Part shown: positions 8,910-18,006 of the stretch, piece by piece
How positions within the stretch are numbered: position 1 is the stretch's first letter
How the letters are laid out: every line of letters starts with the position of its first letter
Origin: RPQJ01 sp963746325
GTDB lineage: Bacteria > Pseudomonadota > Gammaproteobacteria > Steroidobacterales > Steroidobacteraceae
Assembly: GCA_963746325.1 (NCBI GenBank)
Contig: CAVVBC010000004.1
Span: 1-64,000 of the forward strand
Direction: 5' to 3'
Length of the DNA stretch: 64,000 nt
Translations under genes and position numbers: made by a program
The notes under the pieces: model-generated
Seen by the model: the letters and a program-made list of their open reading frames with translations, nothing else
Databases searched by the model: none
Told to the model about the DNA's origin: nothing

Positions 8910-9416
8910 ATGTCACTACCTGAAGCATTCACTCACCAGGACAAGCTGCTGACCGTTGACACCAACATCAGCAAGTTCCTCGAGGGCCTGCTGCACCCCG
9001 GGATCAAGGCGCATCCACTGTTCCTCGATCCCTACAGCGGCGTCTGGGTGTTGCGCGTCAAATTCGCCCCTGGCGTGACGTTGCCGCTGCATTTTCACAC
9101 CGGCGCGGTTCACCTCTACACGATGTCGGGCTGCTGGTATTACTCGGAGTATCCGGACCAGAAGCAAACGGCCGGCTGCTACATTTTCGAGCCGGGTGGT
9201 TCGATCCACGAGTTCAACACGCCGGCCAGCAACACCGAGGACACGGACACTTTCATGGTCGTCTTCGGCGCCAACGTGAATTTCCTCAAGGACGGCACCT
9301 ACCTCAACATGATGGATGCCAGCCTGATCAAGGCCTGGGCTGACCAGGGCATCAAGGATCAGGGCCTGAGCAAGATGAACTACATCTCGGCGCAGGTGCC
9401 GCAGTACACACGCTGA
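8910..9416 (+). CDS. Cupin-fold dioxygenase-like protein (2,4'-dihydroxyacetophenone dioxygenase / acetylacetone-cleaving type)
   Basis: 168 aa from ATG 8910, with GGAG nine bases upstream. The single cupin domain carries the first metal motif LPLHFHTGAVHLY, a glutamate in FEPGGSIHEF, and a later histidine in that same stretch. The layout resembles the small cupins annotated as 2,4'-dihydroxyacetophenone dioxygenase or acetylacetone dioxygenase, which use Fe(II) to split C-C bonds. A cytosolic location is expected as there is no signal peptide. It may belong to the upstream operon (43 bp after the HupE-like gene). The substrate is unknown. Confidence 0.75.
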   Translation: MSLPEAFTHQDKLLTVDTNISKFLEGLLHPGIKAHPLFLDPYSGVWVLRVKFAPGVTLPLHFHTGAVHLYTMSGCWYYSEYPDQKQTAGCYIFEPGGSIHEFNTPASNTEDTDTFMVVFGANVNFLKDGTYLNMMDASLIKAWADQGIKDQGLSKMNYISAQVPQYTR

Positions 9417-9451
9417 CCGCAGCCGGGGGCGCGTCCGTTCGGGCCTTTCTC

Positions 9452-9470
9452 GGCCAGGGGTCGCCTGGCC
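9452..9470 (+). terminator. Stem-loop after the cupin gene
   Basis: Seven-base GC stem, GGCCAGG (9452-9458) with CCTGGCC (9464-9470) and a five-base loop, 36 bases past the cupin stop. There is no clear U-tract, so this is a weak terminator candidate. Confidence 0.35.
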
Positions 9471-9480
9471 TGTCGCTGAG

Positions 9481-9520
9481 TGCCAAGTCACTGTCGGCCG
9501 GTTATCAAGCGCCAGATAAC
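9481..9520. promoter_or_regulatory. Candidate AraC-type operator, site 1
   Basis: TGCCAAGTCACTGTC at 9481-9495 fits the pattern TGMCAARTNNNTGYC that also occurs at 15813 and 18007. A second half-site, TATCAAGC, begins at 9503, 22 bases after the first. It lies about 75-85 bases upstream of the SDR start at 9568, ahead of the 2-oxoacid dehydrogenase locus. Confidence 0.45.
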
Positions 9521-9567
9521 GCGCGCGTTGTAGCCTCGGTCCCTTACGGGGGAACATCGAGCAGACA

Positions 9568-10362
9568 ATGCAGTGCAAAACGGCTTTCGTCACGGGAGGC
9601 GGCAGCGGCATCGGCCTCGCGCTGGCAGAGACGTTGGCGAGACGCGGGCCCGCGAATTGCGGCGTTCGATCTGAAGCTTCTCCGACGCGGCACGCACGCG
9701 GTTGCGCAAGGTCTGCCCGGATGCGCTGTTCGTCGAGGTGGATGTCCGCGATGCCGCGGGCGTCGAAACGGCGGTCAACCAAGGCGTTGCGCAGATCGGC
9801 GCACCCGACGTGGCCATCAACTCGGCTGGCGTGCAGGTGGCGCGGCCGTTCCTCGAGATCTCGAGCGAACACTTCGATTTCGTCATCGACGTCAATCTGA
9901 AGGGCAGTCGTAACTTTGCCGCGGCAGTCCTGCCGCACATGCGTCAGCGGCGCGTCACCTGGCGCTCGTGGCGTCGCTCGCCGGTGTCGTGAGCAACTAC
10001 GGCTACGCCGCATACAGTTCGTCCAAGTTCGGCGTCGTCGGGACTCGCCATGCGCTGCGCATCGAGTGCAAGACGCAAGGCATCTGTCGTATCCGTCATC
10101 TGTCCGCCGGAGGTGAGACGCCGATGGTGGACGAGGAGCGACGCACGGCGCCGGCGGTCACGATGCAGACCAAGCAGTTCGCGGGCACGGTCACCCTGCG
10201 ACGACCTCTGCACGCAGGTGCTGCGCGGGCATGGAGCGGGACGATTCATGATCGTTCCTGGCAGTTGGCGTGCGCAGGTTCACGGTCTTCCTCGGGCGCA
10301 CCTTCCCGCGGCTGCTGGCCCGCATCACGGACAGCATGATCGCCAAAGGCTTGAGGAGTTGA
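9568..10362 (+). pseudogene. Short-chain dehydrogenase/reductase, broken in several places
   Basis: ATG 9568 begins a Rossmann N-terminus with the glycine motif (FVTGGGSGIGLALAETLA). After about 9650 the frame is lost. It resumes in a second frame with FVEVDVRDAAGVETAV, then INSAGVQVARPFLE. It shifts again near 9955 to LAGVVSNYGYAAYSSSKFGV, which contains the YxxxK-like Tyr/Lys pair, and at least three more times before the end (VSVICPPEV, then TPMVDEERRTAP, then GRFMIVPG, then TVFLGRTFPRLLARITDSMI) at TGA 10360-10362. The order of pieces matches a whole SDR of about 260 aa, similar to the 3-ketodihydrosphingosine-reductase-like group. With five or more indels it is a pseudogene, or a badly called stretch. 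Confidence 0.8.
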
Positions 10363-10370
10363 GGTCACCC

Positions 10371-11390
10371 ATGAAACCGAGCACCCAACAGCAACTCTGG
10401 ATGTACGAAACCATGTGCCTGATCAGGCACTACGAGGATTCGCTGGCAGTCGCCTACTTCGAAGGCAAGCTGCCGCCGAAGATCCAGAAGGGGCTGGCTT
10501 TTGACCTCGGAGCAGGGCCGATACCCGGAGAGATGCACCTTGCCGCGGGGCAGGAGTCGGCCGCAGTGGGTACCTGCGCTCATCTCGCTGCGCAGGATTC
10601 GATATGGGGCACGCACCGCGCGCACCACTTCGCGATCGCCAAGGGCGTGGACCTCGATCGCATGACCGCCGAGATCTTCGGCAAGGTCACGGGACTCGGT
10701 CGCGGCAAGGGCGGCCACATGCACCTGTTCGACACTGCGGTCAATTTCGCCTGCACGGGAATTGTCGGCGGTGGCATTCCGCATGCAGTGGGCGCCGCGC
10801 TGGCCTACAAGAAACTCGGCAGCGGTGCGGTGGCAGTCGCTGAATTCGGCGAGGGCGCGTCCAACCAGGGTTCGTTCCACGAGGCCCTCAACATGGCCGG
10901 GCTCTGGAAACTGCCGTGCGTGTTCGTCTGCCAGGACAACAACTACGGCATCTCGGTCAACAAGGCGAATTCAACAGCGGTCGCGTCGATTGCGGATCGT
11001 GCGTCTAGCTATGGCATGCCCGGCGTGCGCGTCACCGAGAACGACCCCGATCTGATCTTCGCGGCGGTCGGCGAAGCGGTCGCGCGTGCGCGGCGCGGCG
11101 ACGGGCCCACGCTGCTTGAGGTCAAGGTCGATCGCCTGTACGGGCATTTCCAGGGCGACCCGGAGACGTACCGGCCGAAAGGCGAAGTGGAGTCCCTGCG
11201 CAGGAAGGATTCGCTCGCGGCTTATGAGTCGCGACTGAAGGCCGAAGGGTTGGTGACCGATGCGACAGCGACGGAGATTCGCGGCCGGGCCAAGGCGCGC
11301 GTCGAGGCTGCCATCGCGTTCGCGAGGCAAAGCGATTACCCGCCCGCAGCGGAAGCGTTTCAGCACGTGTTCCAGGAGTCTGCGTCATGA
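10371..11390 (+). CDS. Thiamine-diphosphate E1-alpha subunit of a 2-oxoacid/acetoin dehydrogenase
   Basis: 339 aa from ATG 10371, with GAGG six bases upstream; a longer upstream reading overlaps the broken SDR gene and is rejected. Dehydrogenase E1-alpha features: THRAHHFAIAKGVD, the GKGGHMHLF stretch, and the thiamine-diphosphate motif GEGASNQGSFHEALNMAG from about residue 160, ending in DNNYGIS. It decarboxylates a 2-oxoacid, or cleaves acetoin, together with an E1-beta partner and passes the acyl group to lipoyl-E2. Length and sequence suit the acetoin dehydrogenase (AcoA) branch better than pyruvate dehydrogenase. It overlaps the next gene by ATGA. Confidence 0.88.
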   Translation: MKPSTQQQLWMYETMCLIRHYEDSLAVAYFEGKLPPKIQKGLAFDLGAGPIPGEMHLAAGQESAAVGTCAHLAAQDSIWGTHRAHHFAIAKGVDLDRMTAEIFGKVTGLGRGKGGHMHLFDTAVNFACTGIVGGGIPHAVGAALAYKKLGSGAVAVAEFGEGASNQGSFHEALNMAGLWKLPCVFVCQDNNYGISVNKANSTAVASIADRASSYGMPGVRVTENDPDLIFAAVGEAVARARRGDGPTLLEVKVDRLYGHFQGDPETYRPKGEVESLRRKDSLAAYESRLKAEGLVTDATATEIRGRAKARVEAAIAFARQSDYPPAAEAFQHVFQESAS

Positions 11391-12418
11391 CGGACGTCAA
11401 GATTCGCAACAAGCCGCTTTTCCAGGCGATGGTCGAAGGCATCCAGCAGGAGATGGAGCGCGACCCGCGCGTCATCTGCATGGGCGAGGACGTGGGCAAG
11501 ATGGGCGGGGTCTTCCAGTCCACCGCGGGTCTGCACAAGAAGTTCCCGGACCGGGTCCTCGACACGCCGATCTCGGAGACCGCCATCCTGGGTGCGGCAC
11601 TGGGTGCGGCCGCGTCGGGTCTGCGGCCGGTCGCTGAGCTGATGTTCGTCGATTTCATGGGTGTCTGCTTCGGGCAGATCATGAACGAAATCGGCAAGGC
11701 GACGTACATGTCCGGCGGTGCAGTGCGCCTGCCGCTGGTGATCACGGCGAGCACCGGTGGCGGAGGTTGCGCAGGCACTTCGCGCTCACTGACGCAACTG
11801 CGTCCGCTACGGGCGTGGCAGGCGCCGCGAGTCGCTCAGGGTCTCGACGTCGACATGTCCGCCGTTCTCGAGCGAGTCAAGTCGGAGCGCGCCGCGTCGG
11901 GCACGAAGATTTCAATCACGCATGCCGTGCTGCGCGCGGCCGCTTTGACCCTGTGCGAACATCCTGCGGTCAACGGTATCGTGTCCGACCAGACGGTCGA
12001 ACTCTGGGCAGAGGTCAATCTCGGCGTTGCCGTGAATACGCCGGTCGGCGTCGTCGTACCCGTGCTGGTGCAGGCCAACGCGTTCAACCTCGGCGAGTTG
12101 GAGCAGCGTGTGGGCGAACTGGCGGCCAGTGCCCGTGCCGGGAAACTGCCAGCCTCCGCCTACCAGCGTGGCACGTTTACGGTGAGCACCCTCGGTGCGA
12201 CCGGAATCGACTGGTTCACTCCGGTGCTGAACCCGCCGCAAATCGCCATTCTCGGTGTCGGCCGGGTGGTGGACCGGGCGGTCGTGTTTGCCGGTCAAGT
12301 CGTGGCTCGTCCGATGATGACCCTTACCCTGGTGTTCGACCATCGAGCTCTCGACGGGCATCCGGCGGGAATCTTCCTCAGCGCGCTGGCACGGCGGCTC
12401 GCGGCCGGCGAATTTTGA
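11387..12418 (+). pseudogene. E1-beta / E2 acyltransferase deletion chimera
   Basis: One open frame of 343 aa joins two half-genes. Residues 1 to about 130 are the N-terminus of E1-beta (CMGEDVGKMGGVFQST, LDTPISETAILGAALG, then ELMFVDFMGVC). From about residue 150 the sequence is the C-terminal catalytic domain of a dihydrolipoamide acyltransferase (VDMSAVLERVKSERAA, up to the DHRALDGHPAG active-site motif). Missing are the C-terminal two thirds of E1-beta and the lipoyl and subunit-binding domains of E2, about 1.2 kb judged by family lengths. Without a lipoyl domain the product should not work as E2. The joint is near 11760-11835. It could be a true deletion or an assembly collapse. Confidence 0.8.
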
Positions 12419-12431
12419 GCGGACGCCGCGC

Positions 12432-13139
12432 ATGATCACCCTCGGTTCAGCCCTCGCCGAGCAGGAGATGATTCGCAAGTCGCTCGACGACTTCGTGCAG
12501 GTGCCTAGCGCCACAATGTGGACCTATTCTTCGCTCGCGCTGGTCCTTGGCCGCAGTCAGAGACCCGATGCGGCTATGCGACAGCGTGCCGATGATGAGG
12601 GCATCGACGTCGTCGTGCGCGCGGCCGGTGGCGGCGCAGTCATCGCGGGTCCCTGGATGTGCAGTCACACCGTGCTGGTGCCGCCCGACCACGCGGTCGC
12701 CAGAATGAGCCTGCCGCGCAGCTACGAAGCGATCGGCGCGGCATGGCGTCGTGCGCTCGGACGGCTCGACATCCCGACGGACATGGCACAGAGAGCGACG
12801 GCCGGCCTTCCCGCCGTTGACCACGCTGCGCGCTGGGCCTGTTTCGCCAGCCTGTCGTGCGGGGAACTGGTGGGAATGGATAGCCGCAAGATCCTTGGCA
12901 TGGCACAGGTGCGGCGCCGCAACGGCGTTGCGATATGCGCCGGCCTGCTGCTCAGGCAGCCGGACTGGCAGCGCCTGGTGCGTATCTGGCTCGGGCAGGG
13001 CGAGGACGCGCTGGCGCAGTCCCTGCGCGACGGCGCGCTAAGTTGCGAGGAGTGTGTGCCGATGCGGCGAATCCCCGGCGTGGCAGAGATCCATGCAGAA
13101 ATCGGTGCGGAACTGCGTGAACTCGGGCTCGCCGCCTGA
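12432..13139 (+). CDS. Lipoate-protein ligase family protein
   Basis: 235 aa from ATG 12432, 13 bases after the chimera's stop. It carries the lipoate/biotin ligase fold motifs: VVRAAGGGAVIAGPW, the lipoyl-AMP loop equivalent to RRxxGGGAV, and CFASLSCGELVGMDSRKILG with the conserved lysine. It attaches lipoate to E2 lipoyl domains, which fits its place at the end of the 2-oxoacid dehydrogenase locus. It is shorter than E. coli LplA, lacking the C-terminal accessory domain, like stand-alone ligases found next to acetoin dehydrogenase genes. If the E2 lipoyl domain is really deleted, it has lost its local target. Confidence 0.75.
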   Translation: MITLGSALAEQEMIRKSLDDFVQVPSATMWTYSSLALVLGRSQRPDAAMRQRADDEGIDVVVRAAGGGAVIAGPWMCSHTVLVPPDHAVARMSLPRSYEAIGAAWRRALGRLDIPTDMAQRATAGLPAVDHAARWACFASLSCGELVGMDSRKILGMAQVRRRNGVAICAGLLLRQPDWQRLVRIWLGQGEDALAQSLRDGALSCEECVPMRRIPGVAEIHAEIGAELRELGLAA

Positions 13140-13185
13140 GTCTGCGGCACGCGACATCAAGACAAGCTGACAAGAGGACAGAATC

Positions 13186-13380
13186 ATGGAGCAGTGGGCA
13201 GGATACGAAGGCGCCAAGTTCGACCTGGCGGGTCCGACGCTGCGCGATCGCTGGGACGTGCTGCATGCCGGAAACAAGGGCGTTGCCCAGCTGACGAGCG
13301 CGTGCAGGAAGCGTGGCGTGCCTAGCTGGTGGCGCAGGCTCTGCGAGCCCGCTGAAGCAGCCGCGCCCTGCCGCCAACAA
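13186..13380 (+). pseudogene. N-terminal fragment of an unrecognised protein
   Basis: ATG 13186, after AAGAGGACAGAATC, starts a plausible protein (MEQWAGYEGAKFDLAGPT, then LRDRWDVLHAGN). About 90 bases in, the sense is lost: another frame reads DERVQEAWRA and stops at TAG 13322-13324. The WDVLHAGN...VQEAWRA pattern is reminiscent of small tetratricopeptide-like proteins, but I cannot assign it. It ends just before the VOC gene at 13382. This is probably a decayed gene. Confidence 0.35.
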
Positions 13381-13381
13381 G

Positions 13382-14771
13382 ATGCCACAGCAGCTCGACC
13401 AGATCGCCTTCTCCGTCGTCGACGTGCAGCGCACCGAGCGCTGGTTCCGCGATGCTTTCGGCTTCATTCCGGCAGGCGGCACGCGGGCTTTCCGTGGTTG
13501 GGGTGCACGGCACGTGCAGGGCCTGCCGGGCGCCGCTTCGACGTGCTGGTGGCTGGTCGATCGCAACGAGCATTTCCAGATCGAGCTGTTCCAGTTCGAG
13601 GCTCCGCTCGCACGATTGATGCCCGCCGACTACCGGCCGTGCGATGTCGGCTATTCGCGCGTCGGATTCTGGGTACAGGATTTCGACCAGACGCTCGAAC
13701 GGCTTGCGGCGCTCGGAACGCCGCCGCTCACTGCTCCGGTCGGCAAGGCTGGCGAGCGACGTGCATGCGTGCGCAATCCCGAGGGCGTGTTCATCGAAGT
13801 GATGGAAGACGATCCGCTGCGCGGCCGTACCCGCGATGCGCGGCCGGATTGTCGCGTGGCGGCGCGTTCGGTGACGTTGTCCGTTGCCGATCTCGAGAAG
13901 TCGAAGCGCTACTTCATGGGAGCGCTGGGCATGCCGGAGTCGACGGTGGCATTGCGGCGTCCGGAACACGAAGCGCTTTGGGGACTGGACGGCGCCACCA
14001 CTCGCAGCGTGGTGCTCGATGCGGGCAACGTCCTGGTCGAATTGGTGCAGTACCTCGATCCCGTCGGCAAGCCCTGGCCCGAGGGACACCGCATCAGCGA
14101 CCAGGGCATCCTCAACATCGCGTTCGGCTACTGCAGGATGCGCGACATGATGGATTCGTATCGTCGCAGTCGGGCAGCCGGTGCGCGTCCCAATGGCTTT
14201 CCGCTGCACGCCGTCAACTGGGGCGTCGTGTACGTGAACGACGAGCAGGATTTCAGCGTGGAATTGTTGTGGGTGAATCCGCGCTGGGACGCGCGGATGG
14301 GGTTCGTGCCGTTACCGCTCGAAAAGCGGCCGCGGACGGACACCCAGCGCGTCGAACGCGTCATTCGCATCGCGGCGGCGCCGGATCACGTCTGGAACCT
14401 GATCACGGATCACCGCGGGATGCCGAAATGGTTTCCGCTGGATACGGTGACATTGGAGCGCGAAGGACAACCGGCACCGAACGGCGTTGGTGCCGAGCGC
14501 GTCATGCGGGGGCCGAAGATGAACGTGCGCGAGCAGGTGCTCGGTTGGGATCCGCAGCACTCGCTCGATTACCGGCTCATGGAGGGTGCGCCGATCTCCT
14601 GCCACCAGGGCCGGGTGGAGCTGAAGCCGTTCGATGGTGGCACCGAACTCAAGTGGAGCATTCGATATCGCGCGAAGATTCCGGGCACTGCCGGGATCGT
14701 GCGTCGTGCCATGGAACAGGATGCTCGGCGACGCGTTGCCGCGGCTCAAGAATCTGGCGGAGTCGGGCTGA
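13382..14771 (+). CDS. Fusion of two VOC (glyoxalase/extradiol dioxygenase) domains and an SRPBCC domain
   Basis: From ATG 13382, about 463 aa. Residues 1-145 are a VOC domain (QIAFSVVDVQRTERWFRDAF, later VFIEVMED). About 155-305 is a second VOC domain (VTLSVADLEKSKRYFMGALG, ending FSVELLWVNP). About 320 to the end is a Bet v1-like SRPBCC domain (IRIAAAPDHVWNLITDHRGM, then WSIRYRAKIPG). VOC pairs bind a metal and act on aromatic or epoxide-like substrates, and SRPBCC domains hold hydrophobic ligands. Near 14718 an extra G seems to spoil the end: dropping it gives MEQMLGDALPRLKNLAESG and TGA 14769-14771, normal for SRPBCC, whereas the uncorrected frame runs to 14785. The function is unknown. 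Confidence 0.75.
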
Positions 14772-15777
14772 TCAGGCCGGATTGACCTGGCGCCAGTTCC
14801 GCGGCGAGACGCCGAACTCGCGGTGAAAAGAGCGCGAGAACGCGGCAAGGTCCGAATACCCGAGGAGCGTCGCGATCCGCGTCAGCGGGATGCCGGTGTC
14901 GCGCAGGTATTGCTGTGCAACGCTCCGGCGGACGTCCGCCAGGATGTCCTTGTAGTTGAGGCCGGTTGCTTGCAGGCGTCGCTGCAAGGTGCGTTCGGAC
15001 AAACCCAGCCTGGACGCAACCGTATCGATCGAACTGTCGCCGTCCTGCAGCGAAAGGGCGACAGTCTCCCGGACAAGTGAGCCGAAATCGCTCGGGGTCC
15101 TGGCTTCGAGCTGCGTGAGGTATTGGTGAAGGATGCGGAAAAGTTGCTGGTCCGCGTTCGCCACGGGCTTCGACAGCACCTTCTTGTGGAATACCAGGCC
15201 GGTGAAATCGGCGTTGAAAGCGATCGGGCAATGGAAGAGCTGCCTATAGGGTCGTGTATCGACCGGCTCGGCGCGTTTCAGGTGCACGCTCAGCGGTGTC
15301 CACTCGTGGCCTGCGAGATGCTGCAGCAGGCTGATACCGAATACCGACCACGAGGTCGAATTGCTGGTCCAGCGCCGGGGCCTCCCGCAGCATGACGTCG
15401 AACGACCAGCGCGCGAAATCTCCTTCGACGACCAGTGAGGTGCGCGCCGCCTGGTTGTGCACCGGGAGGAACCGGTTCAGGTTCTCGATGGCCGCATGCA
15501 CGTTCGGCGCTTCCCGCACGGCGAAGCCGACCGCACCCAGCATCGCGAAACGCTGTTTGCGCGACAGCAGCAGTCCGAAATGTGGCGTGGCCGTAGCCTG
15601 CGAACCAAGCCGCAGAGCCGACAGGAATGCAAGGTAAGGAATCGGGTGATCCGGGTCTTCGAGCCACGCGGGGTCTACGCCCGCCTGACGCAGCAACGGG
15701 TCGGGGTCGCCGCCCAGTTCACGCACCAGTGCGGAATAGCCCTCGAAACCCGCTGCCCTGACCTGGTAGTCGCTCAA
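14772..15777 (-). CDS. AraC-family regulator with arabinose-binding-like N-terminus (one frameshift)
   Basis: Apparent 335-aa AraC regulator read right to left. A TTG at 15777 directly follows AGGGGGGAG and gives a natural start (SDYQVRAAGFEGYSALVREL); upstream in-frame codons lack a ribosome site. The N-terminal ligand domain (to about residue 240) matches the OruR/arabinose-binding type, and the C-terminus has the double helix-turn-helix (IDTVASRLGLSERTLQRRLQ, then IATLLGYSDLAAFSRSFHRE). Near 15335 an extra G breaks the frame between DLVV and FGISLLQHLAG; 1006 nt is 3n+1. It stands divergent from the epimerase gene, with paired ATGACAAA repeats between them, so it probably controls that promoter and itself. 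Confidence 0.8.
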
Positions 15778-15811
15778 GCTCCCCCCTGCGCGCACTGATC
15801 CATGGCGTCGA

Positions 15812-15848
15812 ATGACAAATTTATGCCGCTTGATGACAAAAGGCCAGA
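15812..15848. promoter_or_regulatory. Candidate AraC-type operator, site 2 (divergent promoter)
   Basis: Two exact ATGACAAA boxes start at 15812 and 15833, 21 bases (two helical turns) apart, as expected for AraC-family direct repeats. The first continues as TGACAAATTTATGCC and fits TGMCAARTNNNTGYC. The region lies 35 bases from the regulator start and about 60 from the epimerase start. Confidence 0.55.
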
Positions 15849-15906
15849 CGGCGGAACGATATACGGTCAATTGTTCAAGCCTTCGCTGGGGGGAGAGAGA
15901 TCACCA

Positions 15907-16911
15907 ATGGGCGCAACGACACATGCTGGGCGGCCGCAGCGGGTATTCATTACCGGCGCCAACGGCTTCATCGGCCGCGCCCTGGCCAAGCGCTATCGCG
16001 GTCTCGGCGCCGAGGTGTGCGGCATGGATTTCACGGCCGATGCTGCCTGGAACGTCGTTGCCGGCGACGTGCGTCAACCGGAGACCTGGCGCAATCGGCT
16101 CGCGGGAGCCGATCTGGTCATTCACACGGCCGCGGTGGTCTCGATGACCGCCCCGATGCGGGCGGCCTGGGACGTCAACTGCCATGGTACCCGACGCCTG
16201 CTCACGGCTTGCCGCGAGCAGGGTGTTGCGCGGTTCGTGCATCTTTCGTCCGTTGCTGCCTTCGGCTTCGAGTTCCCGCATGACGTCGACGAGTCGCACC
16301 CGCTCATCACGAACGGCAACTCATACGTCGATACCAAGATCGCGAGCGAGCACGCGGTGCTCGCGGCCCATGCCGGCGGCGAGATTGATTGCACCATCAT
16401 CCGGCCGGGCGATGTCTACGGCCCCGCATCCCGCGCGTGGGTGATCGTGCCTTTGGAGATGATGCGTGCGGGCCAGTTCCTGCTGCCTGACGCCGGGCGG
16501 GGTGTGTTCAGTCCCGTCTACGTCGACGACCTGGTGGATGGCATCGTGCTGGCCGCCGCGAAGCCCGAAGGTGCGGGGCAGATCTTCACGCTGACGTCGG
16601 GTGCCGGTGTGAGCTGCGCCGAGTTCTTCGGTCATCACTGGCGGTGGCTGGGAAAGCGGGGCTCACCGCGGACCCTGCCGACGGGACTCGCCATTGCGCT
16701 CGCAGAAGCGGGTGGCGGCATCGCGCGTCTGTTCGGACGGTCTACCGAACTTGGCCGTGGCTCGGTCGGGCTGCTCGCGCGGCCGGCGACCTACAGCATC
16801 GAGAAGGCCCGGCGAGTGCTGGGCTACTCACCGAAGGTGGACCTCGCTGAGGGCATGCGCCGAACCGAGGCGTGGGCGCGCGACAAGGGTCTGTGCAGTT
16901 CGACCAGGTAA
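15907..16911 (+). CDS. NAD-dependent epimerase/dehydratase family protein (3-beta-HSD-like extended SDR)
   Basis: 334 aa. ATG 15907 follows GGGGGGAGAGAG; earlier in-frame starts would overlap the operator region. The extended-SDR Rossmann motif is at the N-terminus (VFITGANGFIGRALAKRY). The catalytic Tyr/Lys pair is in NSYVDTKIASEHAV, and RPGDVYGPASRAWV marks the substrate side. Similar proteins are called NAD-dependent epimerase/dehydratase or 3-beta-hydroxysteroid dehydrogenase/isomerase-like. The substrate may be a sterol or sugar-like hydroxy compound. It is divergent from, and probably controlled by, the AraC regulator. Confidence 0.85.
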   Translation: MGATTHAGRPQRVFITGANGFIGRALAKRYRGLGAEVCGMDFTADAAWNVVAGDVRQPETWRNRLAGADLVIHTAAVVSMTAPMRAAWDVNCHGTRRLLTACREQGVARFVHLSSVAAFGFEFPHDVDESHPLITNGNSYVDTKIASEHAVLAAHAGGEIDCTIIRPGDVYGPASRAWVIVPLEMMRAGQFLLPDAGRGVFSPVYVDDLVDGIVLAAAKPEGAGQIFTLTSGAGVSCAEFFGHHWRWLGKRGSPRTLPTGLAIALAEAGGGIARLFGRSTELGRGSVGLLARPATYSIEKARRVLGYSPKVDLAEGMRRTEAWARDKGLCSSTR

Positions 16912-16950
16912 CTTTCAGCGTTCAGCGGCGGCGTCCGGGTGGGCGCGCAA

Positions 16951-17868
16951 TCAGCTCCCGGCCGGGCGCACGAGGACGGCCTCGAAGACTTCACGGATGA
17001 TGCACAGCACGCGGCCGATGGCAGGGATCGGAAACGCGTCGGTGTTGGTGTGCAACGCGACCTGATGGTTGAAGGGCACGTGAATGTCGAACAGCCGCAG
17101 TCGTCCCGTCTTGATTTCCGGCGCAAAGGCGAACACCGGGCCGGCCGTGAAATAGCGCGGACCGGCCATCACCAGCCGCACGAGGGATTCGAAGTCCGAG
17201 CACATCACCCGACCCGGCAGCTGCGCGATGTCGACGTCATAAAACTGCCTGGTCATGTCGACATAGCGCTGCTCGAGAAACGGGACCGCAATGGGGTGAT
17301 TGCGCAGGATTTCACCGATGCCGGTTGGCGTGTCACGGAAAATCGCGTGCTCCGGGTGGGCAACGATGACGTTGTCGGTCTCGAGCTGCAGGTCGCAGGT
17401 AAGGTTGTCGGCGGTGCTCTCGATCGGATGGCAGATCGCGATGTCCAGATCACGCGACTGCAACTGGTCCGCAAGGGCGCGGGTACTGCCGAAGACGATC
17501 TCCATGGCCACCTGCGGCAGTTGCGTGGCCACCCGCTCGATGATGGGTCCAAGGAGCGCGCGCCCTGGGGCGGGCCCAATCCCGATCCGGACGACTCCCG
17601 CCTGGCCGGACGCGAGCCGGACAATATCTTTCGTGAGCAGTGCCGCGTCGCGGCCGATGATCTCGGCGCGATCAGCGATGAGTACGGCGAGGTCGGTCGG
17701 GCGCGATCTTCCGTGCTCGCGATCGAAGAGCCGGGCACCGAGCTTGCCTTCCAGGTGGGCGATCCGATTGCTCAGGGTCGGTTGCGTCACGCCCAGCGTT
17801 TCGGCCGCCTTGCGATAGCTGCCTGCGTCGCAGATTGCCTTGATGTCGAGCAAGTCGCGGACGTCCAT
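16951..17868 (-). CDS. LysR-family transcriptional regulator
   Basis: 305 aa. ATG at 17868 is eight bases after AGGAG; a GTG seven codons-worth of bases upstream lies inside that site and is rejected. The N-terminal winged helix-turn-helix (about 3-60: LLDIKAICDAGSYRKAAETL, then VTQPTLSNRIAHLEGKLGAR) is followed by a periplasmic-binding-like effector domain (VRIGIGPAPGRALLGPIIER). LysR proteins usually control a divergent neighbour. Here the facing gene is the DUF3300 lipoprotein, 324 bases away, so the target is unsure. The intergenic stretch also holds a candidate AraC site. Confidence 0.88.
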   Translation of the reverse strand: MDVRDLLDIKAICDAGSYRKAAETLGVTQPTLSNRIAHLEGKLGARLFDREHGRSRPTDLAVLIADRAEIIGRDAALLTKDIVRLASGQAGVVRIGIGPAPGRALLGPIIERVATQLPQVAMEIVFGSTRALADQLQSRDLDIAICHPIESTADNLTCDLQLETDNVIVAHPEHAIFRDTPTGIGEILRNHPIAVPFLEQRYVDMTRQFYDVDIAQLPGRVMCSDFESLVRLVMAGPRYFTAGPVFAFAPEIKTGRLRLFDIHVPFNHQVALHTNTDAFPIPAIGRVLCIIREVFEAVLVRPAGS

Positions 17869-18006
17869 GTCGGGCACTCCTTCCGATAAGTAAACGTATC
17901 ACAACGCATCGAATATCGGGATTCCCCAACGAGTGCCGAATTCCCATGCATGCATTCCTTTTGCGGAAGCCGCATCGACGTCGGCGCAACTCCGAATGTC
18001 GTCGAG

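Noticed and set aside
13186..14826. 546-residue plus-strand frame across the VOC gene
   Set aside because: Only its first 30 or so codons look real; the rest is an out-of-frame reading of the VOC-VOC-SRPBCC gene.
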